Origin: Clostridia bacterium
GTDB lineage: Bacteria; Bacillota; Clostridia; Oscillospirales; Acutalibacteraceae
NCBI GenBank assembly: GCA_017424125.1
Contig: JAFPBM010000052.1
Coordinates: 1 to 5,885 of the forward strand
Direction of reading: 5' to 3'
Length of the DNA: 5,885 nt
Position numbers and translations under genes: made by a program
Notes under the pieces: generated by a model
Database searches by the model: none
Told to the model about the DNA's origin: nothing
The model's input: the letters and a program-made list of their open reading frames with translations, nothing else
Shown here: piece by piece, positions 1 to 5,885 of the stretch
Layout: every line of letters begins with the position of its first letter
Position numbering within the stretch: the first letter of the stretch is position 1

Positions 1-1
1 A

Positions 2-118
2 GCCTCATACAAGCGCACGGCGGCACTCATCGGTGAGGGACTTACACGTTGTCAAAGTTTCCTTGACTGTGAAGTAAGATTTGTTATTGCAGAGCCTGTT
101 TCTTCGGTAACACCGTAA
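2..118 (+). CDS. C-terminal end of an unrecognised protein (5' part outside window)
   Basis: This frame is open from the left edge to a TAA at 116-118 and gives 38 residues, starting ASYKRTAALIGEG and ending IAEPVSSVTP. The other two plus-strand frames are closed here by stops (TGA near 34, TAA near 74). The TAA is followed within 12 nt by a strong hairpin with a T-tract in the plus direction, as expected for the true 3' end of a gene. The fragment contains two cysteines (RCQSFLDCEV) and no membrane segment. I do not recognise the family and assign no function. It converges on the minus-strand operon. That it is coding is an inference from the open frame and the terminator position. Confidence 0.5.
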   Translation, partial: ASYKRTAALIGEGLTRCQSFLDCEVRFVIAEPVSSVTP

Positions 119-129
119 AATAAACACAA

Positions 130-156
130 AAAACCCCGAACAACGTTCGGGGTTTT
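130..156. terminator. Bidirectional Rho-independent terminator between convergent genes
   Basis: A perfect 12-bp inverted repeat (130-141 pairs with 145-156) encloses a 3-nt loop. The core is CCCCGAAC/GTTCGGGG, flanked by A4/T4. Read on the plus strand it is followed by TTTTAATTTTTTATT. Read on the minus strand the hairpin runs into T6 (133-128) and then GTGTTTATTTTA. It starts 12 nt after the plus-strand stop (118) and 10 nt after the minus-strand stop (166), so it can end both the incoming plus-strand gene and the IspH/S1 operon. Confidence 0.92.
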
Positions 157-165
157 AATTTTTTA

Positions 166-2199
166 TTATTCTGCAGTTTCGGTTGCGGGAGCCTCTTCTA
201 CTACTTCTGCTACTTCTTCAGTTGCTTCTACAGCGGTTTCTTCTGCTACAGGCTCTTCAGGTAAGAGAGCACGGATAGAAAGGCTTACGCGCTTTTTCTC
301 TGTGTCGATGCTGATAATCTTAGCCTCAACCTCTTGACCTACTGTGAGTTCGTCCTGCGGTTTTGCAACGTGCTTATTAGCAATCTGCGAAATGTGGATA
401 AGACCGTCAATTCCGGGAATTACGCGGGCAAATGCGCCGTATGCAGTCATACTTACGATTGTAACGTTAACAACCGAGCCCTCTTCATAATTCTGTGTGA
501 GGATTGTCCACGGATTTTCGTCAGCCTTTTTGTAGCCAAGAGAGATTTTCTTCTTGTCTGCATCCAAAGCCTTAACATAAACTTCGATTTCGTCGCCTAC
601 CGATACAACCTCTGACGGATGCTTAATTCTCTGCCAGGAAAGTTCGGAAATGTGAACCATTCCGTCTACGCCGCCGATATCAACAAATGCGCCGTATCCT
701 GTGAGTGACTTAACAACGCCGTTAAACTTATCGCCAACAGCAATAGACTCCCAAATTTTTGCGAGTTCTGCTTTGCGCTGCTCACGAAGTACGCTGCGGA
801 TTGAACCGACTGCTCTGTGTCCGCGGCCGATTTCAATAATGCGGAAGGAAACTTCGGTGCCTTTAAGGTCTTCCAAAGCCTCGCCTCTTGTTGCGGTTGC
901 CTGTGATGCGGGAACAAATACTCTTGCGCCGCTTGTGCTAACCATTACGCCGCCCTTGATAACGTCGGTAACGGTGCCTGTGATAATTTCGCCGCTTTCT
1001 TTAGCGTCGACAATTTTGTCCCAACCTGCGATAGCGTCATATCTGCGCTTTGAAAGCATCGCTGTGCCTTCTTGGTCATTGGTACGCATAATGATAAGGT
1101 CCAAAACGTCGCCAACCTTTACTGCTGTTGTAAGGTCAAGGTTGGAATCATAAGAATACTCGTTTGCTGTTATGTATCCTGTAAGACCTCTGCCGATGTC
1201 AACCATAATCTCTGTCGGCTTAACGGCCAGTACTTCTCCTTTAACTTTTTGGTCGGAATTAAGACTGTTAAGAGATTCTTCAAATGCCTCTTCGTCTGTC
1301 ATTTCCTCAAAACTTTTACGAACAACTTCCTTTTCCTCGGCTTGTTCTACCGGTTGCAATTTTTCTTCCATGGTTGTAATAACCTCCTTTATAATGCCGG
1401 CGGGTGTAGATGCACCTGCCACGACACCGATATTCTGTGCAGAAGATAGTTTATCAATTTCGAGTTCGCACGCGGTTTCGGTAAAAACAACCGTTTTACA
1501 AAGACCATTGCAAACGTCGAACAGTTTGGCGGTGTTGGAACTGTGACGTCCCCCTACTACAACCATTGCATCACACTGTGACGCAAGGTCTGCCGCTTCT
1601 GTTTGTCTATCGCTTGTCGCAGAACATATTGTATCAAAAATTAAACCATTTGTACATACTTTTTTGAAAATTTTTTTACTTTTTTCAAATATTTTTTTAT
1701 TAAAAGTAGTTTGAGATACTAAAGTGGCGCTATCAAAAGACGAAAAATCGTATTTTTCGAGCAAATCCGTCAATTCTTCCTCGCTTGAAAAAACAAAGTA
1801 CGGCACGTTGCAGTGACCTATAATGCCAAGCACCTCTTGATGTTTTGGGTCACCCGCTATAAACACTACGTCTTTTGCATTTGCCACGATTTTGTGAATT
1901 TTTGAAACGAACGGACAGGTTGCGTCGGCAACCGCTACGCCCAGTTTTTCCGCCTCCTCATACACCTTACGCGATACGCCGTGCGAACGGATTACGAGGG
2001 TTTCGTCCCTTTTTACTTCACTCGGTGAAGACACCGTCCTGACTCCCTTGCTTTCAAGTTCGGCTACTAATTGGGCGTTGTGTATGATAGGGCCTAAAGT
2101 GCAAACTTTTTTGCCATCTGAGAGCAAATCATACACCATTTTAACCGCGCGGTCTACGCCAAAGCAAAAGCCTGCGGTTTTTGCAAGTTTTATATTCAA
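166..2199 (-). CDS. ispH-rpsA: Bifunctional 4-hydroxy-3-methylbut-2-enyl diphosphate reductase / 30S ribosomal protein S1
   Basis: This single frame of 677 codons joins two enzymes known separately in most bacteria. Residues 1-277 are IspH (LytB), the [4Fe-4S] enzyme that reduces HMBPP to IPP and DMAPP at the end of the MEP pathway. Visible motifs are AGFCFGV (cluster Cys12), DATCP (Cys95), DTICSATSDRQ (Cys192), His40, His73, His120, Glu122, SQTT (Thr164-165), SSN (220-222) and GASTP. Residues about 316-644 hold four S1 RNA-binding repeats (about 316-388, 405-470, 487-557, 571-644). The last two are most typical (YGAFV...VDGMVHISE; YGAFA...IDGLIHISQ). A Glu/Ala/Val-rich tail ends the protein. 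I chose TTG at 2199: GGGAG (2212-2208) lies 8 nt upstream, and Cys12 then matches E. coli numbering. A GTG at 2214 is also open. The TTG overlaps the plsC stop (TTGA). Such fusions are established in Clostridia. Confidence 0.95.
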   Translation of the reverse strand: MNIKLAKTAGFCFGVDRAVKMVYDLLSDGKKVCTLGPIIHNAQLVAELESKGVRTVSSPSEVKRDETLVIRSHGVSRKVYEEAEKLGVAVADATCPFVSKIHKIVANAKDVVFIAGDPKHQEVLGIIGHCNVPYFVFSSEEELTDLLEKYDFSSFDSATLVSQTTFNKKIFEKSKKIFKKVCTNGLIFDTICSATSDRQTEAADLASQCDAMVVVGGRHSSNTAKLFDVCNGLCKTVVFTETACELEIDKLSSAQNIGVVAGASTPAGIIKEVITTMEEKLQPVEQAEEKEVVRKSFEEMTDEEAFEESLNSLNSDQKVKGEVLAVKPTEIMVDIGRGLTGYITANEYSYDSNLDLTTAVKVGDVLDLIIMRTNDQEGTAMLSKRRYDAIAGWDKIVDAKESGEIITGTVTDVIKGGVMVSTSGARVFVPASQATATRGEALEDLKGTEVSFRIIEIGRGHRAVGSIRSVLREQRKAELAKIWESIAVGDKFNGVVKSLTGYGAFVDIGGVDGMVHISELSWQRIKHPSEVVSVGDEIEVYVKALDADKKKISLGYKKADENPWTILTQNYEEGSVVNVTIVSMTAYGAFARVIPGIDGLIHISQIANKHVAKPQDELTVGQEVEAKIISIDTEKKRVSLSIRALLPEEPVAEETAVEATEEVAEVVEEAPATETAE
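1369..1390 (-). promoter_or_regulatory. Candidate internal ribosome binding site and start codon for free ribosomal protein S1
   Basis: On the minus strand AAAGGAGG (1390-1383) is followed after 11 nt by an ATG (1371-1369) in frame with the fused gene. This Met is residue 277 of the TTG-started protein, right after the conserved IspH C-terminal GASTP...IIKEV block and about 39 residues before the first S1 repeat. Starting here would give a 401-residue S1, close to stand-alone Firmicutes S1 proteins (about 380-410 residues). The spacing is slightly long. The motif partly follows from the conserved Lys-Glu-Val codons, so internal initiation is an inference. A second in-frame ATG (1302-1300) has GAGG only 2 nt upstream and is a weaker candidate. 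Confidence 0.45.
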
Positions 2200-2795
2200 A
2201 ATTTCAACTCCCACAATTTCAAAATGCTTTTATGGATTATATCGGACATTTCTATTAGTTTTTCTTTTGTAGGTTTGCCGTCACACAAAGCGGCGTTTGG
2301 GATTACCTCTCCAAAACGCAGGGTAACTTTACGGAAAGGATGGGCTTTGCCTTCTTTATAAATACAAACAGGCAAAACGTCTGCCCCTGTTTTTGAGGCT
2401 ATAAAGGCACAGCCTGTTTTAACTTCGCGCATAGGTCCCTGTCTGTAACGTTTGCCCTCGGGGAATATGCCGAGCACATTGCCGTCTTCAACAATCTTCA
2501 TAGAATGGCGGATTGAATTTATATCCCGTCCGCCCCTGTCAACAGGGAACGCACCCATTCTTTTAAAGATGCCCGATAAAACAGGAACCTTGAATAGTTC
2601 CTTTTTTGCCATAAAACTTATGGCACGCGGACAAAACGCAATAAGCAAAACAATATCAAGCATCGAGGTGTGGTTACAACAAAGCATAAAGGGCTTATCT
2701 TTTGGAACATTCTCTATCCCAACGACTTTTACGCGGAAAATAAGTTTTGTTATGGGAATAAAAAATGCTTTAATTGCCCTATAAAATTTAGACAT
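2196..2795 (-). CDS. plsC: 1-acyl-sn-glycerol-3-phosphate acyltransferase (PlsC/LPLAT family)
   Basis: This 199-residue protein likely transfers an acyl group to lysophosphatidic acid to make phosphatidic acid at the inner face of the membrane. The acyltransferase blocks are present in order: NHTSMLD, the catalytic NHx4D motif (Asn41-His42...Asp47); GAFPVDRGG (VDR at 85-87); IFPEGKR (FPEG at 111-114); and the later VLPVCIY block. The N-terminus is hydrophobic and amphipathic (FFIPITKLIF) and suits membrane-surface attachment. I chose ATG 2795 because AGGGA (2808-2804) lies 8 nt upstream; a TTG at 2801 is too close to that site. The start overlaps the end of cmk by 8 nt and the TGA overlaps the ispH-rpsA TTG start, so both junctions favour translational coupling. 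The family is certain; the exact acyl acceptor is inferred. Confidence 0.93.
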   Translation of the reverse strand: MSKFYRAIKAFFIPITKLIFRVKVVGIENVPKDKPFMLCCNHTSMLDIVLLIAFCPRAISFMAKKELFKVPVLSGIFKRMGAFPVDRGGRDINSIRHSMKIVEDGNVLGIFPEGKRYRQGPMREVKTGCAFIASKTGADVLPVCIYKEGKAHPFRKVTLRFGEVIPNAALCDGKPTKEKLIEMSDIIHKSILKLWELKF

Positions 2796-3459
2796 TCGCA
2801 AGTTCCCTTTCTATTATTTCAGAAAGTGCGGCAACCGACTCTTCAAGCGTATTGCCCGAAGTATCAACAAAAATAGAATCCTCTGCGGGTTTAAGCGGTG
2901 CTACGGCACGTGTGGAATCGTTATGGTCGCGCTTTATAATATCCGACAAAACGTCGTCATATTTTACGTCCATTCCCTTTTCTATAAGTTCCTTATATCT
3001 GCGGTCGGCACGCGCTTCGGGACTGGCTGTAAGGAAAATTTTAATCTTCGCATCAGGCAGAACGACCGTTCCTATATCTCTGCCGTCCATTATAACGTTG
3101 TTTTCCCTTGCTAAACGGCGCTGTGTTTCGAGCAAGAAGGCTCTTACAGCGGGGATTGCCGAAACGGCTGACGCCATCATTGAAACCTCGGGTGTGCGGA
3201 TTTTATCGGTTACGTCTACGCCGTCCAAAATCATTCTTTGCTCGCCGTCTTTGAACTCTATATTGACAGAAAGATTTGACAAAATTTCATCAACGTTTTC
3301 AATTTTTTCGGGTGTTGCGCCCGCTGCTGAAAACTTAAGCGATACAGTACGGTAAAGCGCACCTGTGTCAACGTAAATGTAGCCGAGTTTTTTAGAAACT
3401 GTTTTTGCTATTGTGCTTTTGCCTGCACCTGCAGGTCCGTCTATTGCTATTGATACCAT
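2788..3459 (-). CDS. cmk: (d)CMP kinase (cytidylate kinase)
   Basis: This is a complete 223-residue cytosolic kinase that phosphorylates CMP and dCMP to the diphosphates using ATP. The P-loop GPAGAGKS is at residues 8-15, followed by VDTGALYR (30-37), which belongs to the nucleotide-binding region of the family. MDGRDIGTVVLPDA and a lid-like stretch (TASPEARADRRYKEL) follow, then the conserved IIKRDHNDSTRAVAPLKPA block near the C-terminus. Length and motif order match typical bacterial Cmk, with no missing residue. The ATG at 3459 has a strong AGGAG (3472-3468) 8 nt upstream. The gene begins 14 nt after the flavoprotein stop, and its 3' end overlaps the plsC start. E. coli also places cmk beside rpsA, and here only plsC and the ispH portion separate them. 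Confidence 0.97.
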   Translation of the reverse strand: MVSIAIDGPAGAGKSTIAKTVSKKLGYIYVDTGALYRTVSLKFSAAGATPEKIENVDEILSNLSVNIEFKDGEQRMILDGVDVTDKIRTPEVSMMASAVSAIPAVRAFLLETQRRLARENNVIMDGRDIGTVVLPDAKIKIFLTASPEARADRRYKELIEKGMDVKYDDVLSDIIKRDHNDSTRAVAPLKPAEDSIFVDTSGNTLEESVAALSEIIERELANV

Positions 3460-3473
3460 ATTATATTCTCCTC

Positions 3474-4700
3474 TTATACGTTTTTACCGGCTGCCACACC
3501 GGTTGAAAATGCAATTTGCAAATTAAATCCGCCTGTACAGGCATCCAAATCCAGTATTTCACCCGCAAACGACAAGCCTTCTATTATTTTAGAGCGCATT
3601 GTGCGCGGGTCAACCTCTTTTAGCGATACACCGCCTGCGGTTATTACCGCCTCTTCAAACGGGCGGGTATCGGTTACCGTTACCGTAAGGTTTTTAAGCA
3701 CTGATAAAAGTGATGCGCGTTCTGCGGCGGTGATTTGATTTACCTTTCGGTCACTTGGTATTTTAGAAAGTGACGCTACTATGGGTATAAGTTTTTTAGG
3801 AAGCAGAGCGTCCAGACTGTTTATAAAGTTTTTATTGTTGTTATCACGAAAATCACGCAAAATGCGTGCATCAAGTGCTTCCTCCGTCAGTGCGGGTTTG
3901 AGGTCAATTGATACCTTGTATTCCGCGCTCTTTACATCGCGCATTTTCATAGACGCGGTTAAAACCGTTGGTCCCGATATGCCGAAGTGTGTGAAAAGCA
4001 GTTCGCCAAAGTCTTCAAAAATTGGCTTTTTGGCGCCGTTTTTATAGACCTTTATTCCTACGTTTTTGAGAGATAGTCCTTGAAGTCGGGTGCAAAAGCC
4101 CTCCTTACACTCAAGTCCGACAAGTGATGGAGTAAGTTCTGTTACGGTGTGGCCGAGTTCTTTTGCCATTCGGTAACCGTCACCCGTGCTTCCCGTTTGT
4201 GAGTAAGACAGACCGCCCGTTGCCAAAATTACACCGTCACACGTTATGTAGTCACCGTTTTCAAGCACTACACCGCAAACCTTATTTTCTTTTACGTCAA
4301 TACTTTTGACGGTTGCATTTATAATATCGGCTCCCGATTTTGCAAAATTTACAAGCGCATCAACAATATCCAAAGACTTGTCCGATACGGGAAAAACCCT
4401 GTTGCCGCGTTCGGTTTTAAGCGGAACACCTAAGTTTTCAAAAAAGTCCATTGTATCCTGCGCCGAAAACTCCGAAAATGCGGAATAAAGGAATTTTCCG
4501 TTTCCGTTTACCGACTTTATAAGTCCGTTTAAATCGGTATTGTTGGTAACGTTGCATCTTCCCTTGCCCGTTATCACGACTTTACGTGCGGGGCGCGGCA
4601 TTTTTTCTATTACGGTAACGTTATTACCTTGTTTTGCGGCAAAACCCGCCGCCATAAGTCCCGCGGCACCGCCGCCTATTACAATTATTTTTTTAGCCAT
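3474..4700 (-). CDS. HI0933/YhiN-family FAD-dependent oxidoreductase (aminoacetone oxidase-like)
   Basis: This 408-residue soluble flavoprotein begins directly with a Rossmann FAD-binding fold: IIVIGGGAAGLMAA (GGGAAG at 9-14) with the acidic residue ending strand 2 at Glu32. The family signature KVVITGKGRCNVTN follows at 40-53. A second nucleotide-binding element, VILATGGLSYSQTGSTGDGY, lies in the middle. The C-terminus carries the closing block GLSFAGEILDLDACTGGFN and IAFSTGVAAG. Length and motif order match the widespread HI0933-like family (TIGR00275 as I recall). Databases often call it aminoacetone oxidase, but its true substrate is poorly established, so I assign only the family. The ATG at 4700 has a modest GGTGA 4 nt upstream and overlaps the end of the membrane-protein gene by 16 nt, suggesting coupling. 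An A7 run on the coding strand (4694-4688) spans its third to fifth codons and the upstream stop. Confidence 0.93.
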   Translation of the reverse strand: MAKKIIVIGGGAAGLMAAGFAAKQGNNVTVIEKMPRPARKVVITGKGRCNVTNNTDLNGLIKSVNGNGKFLYSAFSEFSAQDTMDFFENLGVPLKTERGNRVFPVSDKSLDIVDALVNFAKSGADIINATVKSIDVKENKVCGVVLENGDYITCDGVILATGGLSYSQTGSTGDGYRMAKELGHTVTELTPSLVGLECKEGFCTRLQGLSLKNVGIKVYKNGAKKPIFEDFGELLFTHFGISGPTVLTASMKMRDVKSAEYKVSIDLKPALTEEALDARILRDFRDNNNKNFINSLDALLPKKLIPIVASLSKIPSDRKVNQITAAERASLLSVLKNLTVTVTDTRPFEEAVITAGGVSLKEVDPRTMRSKIIEGLSFAGEILDLDACTGGFNLQIAFSTGVAAGKNV

Positions 4701-5215
4701 TTATTCACCGTTTTATGAAATTTATAATAGTACCAATAAGAAAGTCTTACGAGTGCGGAATCGTAAATAAGGAAAACGCCGTTGCCCACAACCAAAGCCG
4801 CGTAAGCCATATATTTTCCGTAGCCTTCAAATCCGTCATCTATCCCCATAAGACGCATTACCACAAGGTATACGAGTAAAACAGAAGCATTAAAGACGGC
4901 AAGTTTTACGGCGATTTTAAGCGGTTTAATTTTAATGCGTTCGAGCAACACCTTGATTATTGGATAAAAACCAAAAAAACATACAAAAAGAACCGCTGCT
5001 TCCGCTTCTGCCAATATCAAAGTTATTATGGCGGCAGAAAGGTATGAAAGCGTTGCCCATTTAAGCCCACATTCTATAACTGCAACCATTATAAAAAGTG
5101 CGGCAAATGCGGGCACGGTATATGTAAGGTACGGGAAGTATGATACGAGCATTAAAAGAGCAGCAAGTGCCGCCATCATTGCCGAAAATGTAATATATCC
5201 CGTTTGTTTTTTCAT
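4685..5215 (-). CDS. Conserved small polytopic membrane protein of unknown function
   Basis: This 176-residue, very hydrophobic protein has about five predicted membrane segments judged by eye: residues 7-30, 33-51, 55-87 (long, broken by an acidic AEAEA at 69-73), 101-123 and 134-156. It ends in an aromatic stretch (SYWYYYKFH) and a basic tail (KWLKK). There is no cleavable signal peptide; the start MKKQTGYITF leads straight into the first helix. The layout loosely recalls substrate-binding (S) components of ECF transporters, but I see no decisive motif and do not assign that role. Similar proteins are, as I recall, found beside J-domain and HI0933 genes in Clostridia. AGAGG (5227-5223) lies 7 nt before the ATG and overlaps the TAG stop of the preceding gene. 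The start is 10 nt after that stop, and the 3' end overlaps the flavoprotein start. Confidence 0.88.
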   Translation of the reverse strand: MKKQTGYITFSAMMAALAALLMLVSYFPYLTYTVPAFAALFIMVAVIECGLKWATLSYLSAAIITLILAEAEAAVLFVCFFGFYPIIKVLLERIKIKPLKIAVKLAVFNASVLLVYLVVMRLMGIDDGFEGYGKYMAYAALVVGNGVFLIYDSALVRLSYWYYYKFHKTVNKWLKK

Positions 5216-5225
5216 ATTATCGCCT

Positions 5226-5828
5226 CTAACAACATCTAATCAAGTCGCCGCCCATACATTCACAGCAACAGTCGGCACAGATAAGTCCTTGGCAGACATC
5301 ACAGGTGTTGCATCCGCCCATATTGGCAGAACTGCCGTAAGGGTTATGATAACCGCCGCCTGTCTGACGCTGGATTCTATTAAAAGCCTCGCGGTATTCG
5401 GGGTTTTGCGGGTCCATACGGCAAGCCGTTGCAAAATCACTATAGGCGCCGTCGAACCAACCGCGCTTATAAAGCACCGAACCGTTTAGGAAATGCCATT
5501 CGGCGTTGCGCTCTGACGTTGGAATTCCGTCAAGCAATTCCTGTGCTTCTTCAAAGCGGCCCGACGCTATTAAGTTACGTATATCGGGGAAAGAGGAATT
5601 GGCACTCTGATATGCACCGCCCGTTTGTCTTCCGCCTTTTCGGCGTTCGTTCATAATTTTATCGTACGCATCGTTGATTTCTTGCATTTTTTCCTCTGCC
5701 AAATCGGCAATGGGATTATCCACATAATTATCGGGGTGGTATTTGCGCGCCATTTCACGATAGGCTTTTTTTACCTCTTCATCTGTTGCGTTACGGGTTA
5801 TTCCCAAAACCTCATACGGATTTTTCAT
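5226..5828 (-). CDS. J-domain protein with TPR-like segment and Cys-rich C-terminal tail
   Basis: This 200-residue protein begins with a full J domain at residues 1-62 (NPYEVLGI, helix II KKAYREMARKY, then the DnaK-activating HPD triad at 31-33). It should stimulate an Hsp70 partner. A Gly/Gln/Ser linker (64-80) leads to a helical TPR-like region, about 82-152, with FEEAQELLDGI and GWFDGAYSDFATACRMDP resembling TPR helices. The last 28 residues hold ten cysteines (173, 176, 179, 184, 187-189, 191, 199, 200), including CNTCDVC and CCCEC. This could bind metal or be lipidated. It is not classical DnaJ, because the four CXXCXGXG zinc repeats are missing. AAAGGAG lies 8 nt before the ATG at 5828. 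As first gene of the operon it sits just after the -10 box. Client and function are unknown. Confidence 0.93.
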   Translation of the reverse strand: MKNPYEVLGITRNATDEEVKKAYREMARKYHPDNYVDNPIADLAEEKMQEINDAYDKIMNERRKGGRQTGGAYQSANSSFPDIRNLIASGRFEEAQELLDGIPTSERNAEWHFLNGSVLYKRGWFDGAYSDFATACRMDPQNPEYREAFNRIQRQTGGGYHNPYGSSANMGGCNTCDVCQGLICADCCCECMGGDLIRCC

Positions 5829-5836
5829 TTGTTTTA

Positions 5837-5875
5837 CTCCTTTTAAAAGTATCTTCCATACCCATATAAATTATA
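5837..5875 (-). promoter_or_regulatory. Probable sigma-A -10 box and Shine-Dalgarno ahead of the operon
   Basis: On the minus strand a perfect TATAAT (5875-5870) lies 41 nt upstream of the ATG at 5828, and AAAGGAG ends at 5837, 8 nt before that ATG. A -35 box at the usual 17-nt spacing would lie beyond the right edge and cannot be checked. The region is AT-rich, so a chance match is possible. The position, directly before the first gene of the tight operon, supports it. No operator or riboswitch is visible in the 57 nt available. Confidence 0.5.
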
Positions 5876-5885
5876 TTTCCAAGTA

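Noticed and set aside
701..1153. Plus-strand open frame of 150 codons opposite the S1 domains
   Set aside because: It lies wholly antisense to four well-supported S1 repeats, shows no recognisable domain and has no ribosome binding site I could defend.
1300..1308. Second internal start for S1 (ATG at 1302 with GAGG)
   Set aside because: Only 2 nt separate GAGG from the ATG, too short for efficient initiation; the site at 1371 is much better.
1660..1698. Possible programmed -1 frameshift at A-AAA-AAG-like heptamers
   Set aside because: Neither AAAAAAG run lies in the X-XXY-YYZ phase of the reading frame, and I see no stimulatory stem-loop; only unprogrammed slippage remains possible.
2852..3355. 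Plus-strand open frame of 167 codons opposite cmk
   Set aside because: It is the antisense shadow of an intact kinase with all motifs; its Ser/Arg-rich composition is typical of complement-strand translation.
3460..3465. TATAAT on the minus strand just before the cmk start
   Set aside because: A promoter using it would start transcription inside cmk after its ATG; it is the AT-rich spacer between the AGGAG site and the start codon.
5028..5489. Plus-strand open frame of 153 codons across the J-domain/membrane gene junction
   Set aside because: It is antisense to two adjoining genes with good starts and ribosome binding sites; no family features are visible.
1..5885. Mobile element, CRISPR array, tRNA/rRNA or defence system
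   Set aside because: Coding is near continuous with conserved housekeeping genes; I found no repeat array, transposase, integrase or RNA gene signature.

Overview
The window looks like an ordinary chromosomal segment from an anaerobic member of the Clostridia, probably near the Oscillospiraceae/Ruminococcaceae. The reasons are the in-frame IspH-ribosomal protein S1 fusion, the cmk-plsC-ispH/rpsA gene order, strong AGGAG-type ribosome binding sites, and a small J-domain protein with a Cys-rich tail. The lineage is an inference from recalled gene order and gene fusion, not from a search.

Layout: six minus-strand genes run from the right edge to the left and fill almost everything from 5828 down to 166. 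In transcription order they are a J-domain/TPR protein with a Cys-rich tail (5828-5226), a small polytopic membrane protein (5215-4685), an HI0933-family flavoprotein (4700-3474), cytidylate kinase cmk (3459-2788), a PlsC-type acyltransferase (2795-2196) and the bifunctional IspH/S1 protein (2199-166). Gaps are 10 and 14 nt at most, and three junctions overlap by 16, 8 and 4 nt. A consensus -10 box lies just upstream of the first gene and a strong hairpin lies after the last, so the six are probably one transcription unit. A plus-strand gene enters from the left edge, stops at 118 and converges on the operon. The two share a bidirectional terminator at 130-156. No stretch over 300 bases lacks a gene.

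The operon joins housekeeping functions: pyrimidine nucleotide supply (cmk), phospholipid synthesis (plsC), the last step of the MEP isoprenoid pathway (ispH) and translation (S1). Three less characterised genes precede them. E. coli also keeps cmk next to rpsA, so this is an old gene neighbourhood.

I see no mobile element, CRISPR array, RNA gene or obvious new defence or biosynthetic system. The best leads are an AAAGGAGG Shine-Dalgarno with an in-frame ATG exactly at the IspH/S1 domain boundary, which could yield free S1 from the fused gene; the ten-cysteine tail of the J-domain protein; and a cluster of four poly-A tracts inside the ispH coding region.
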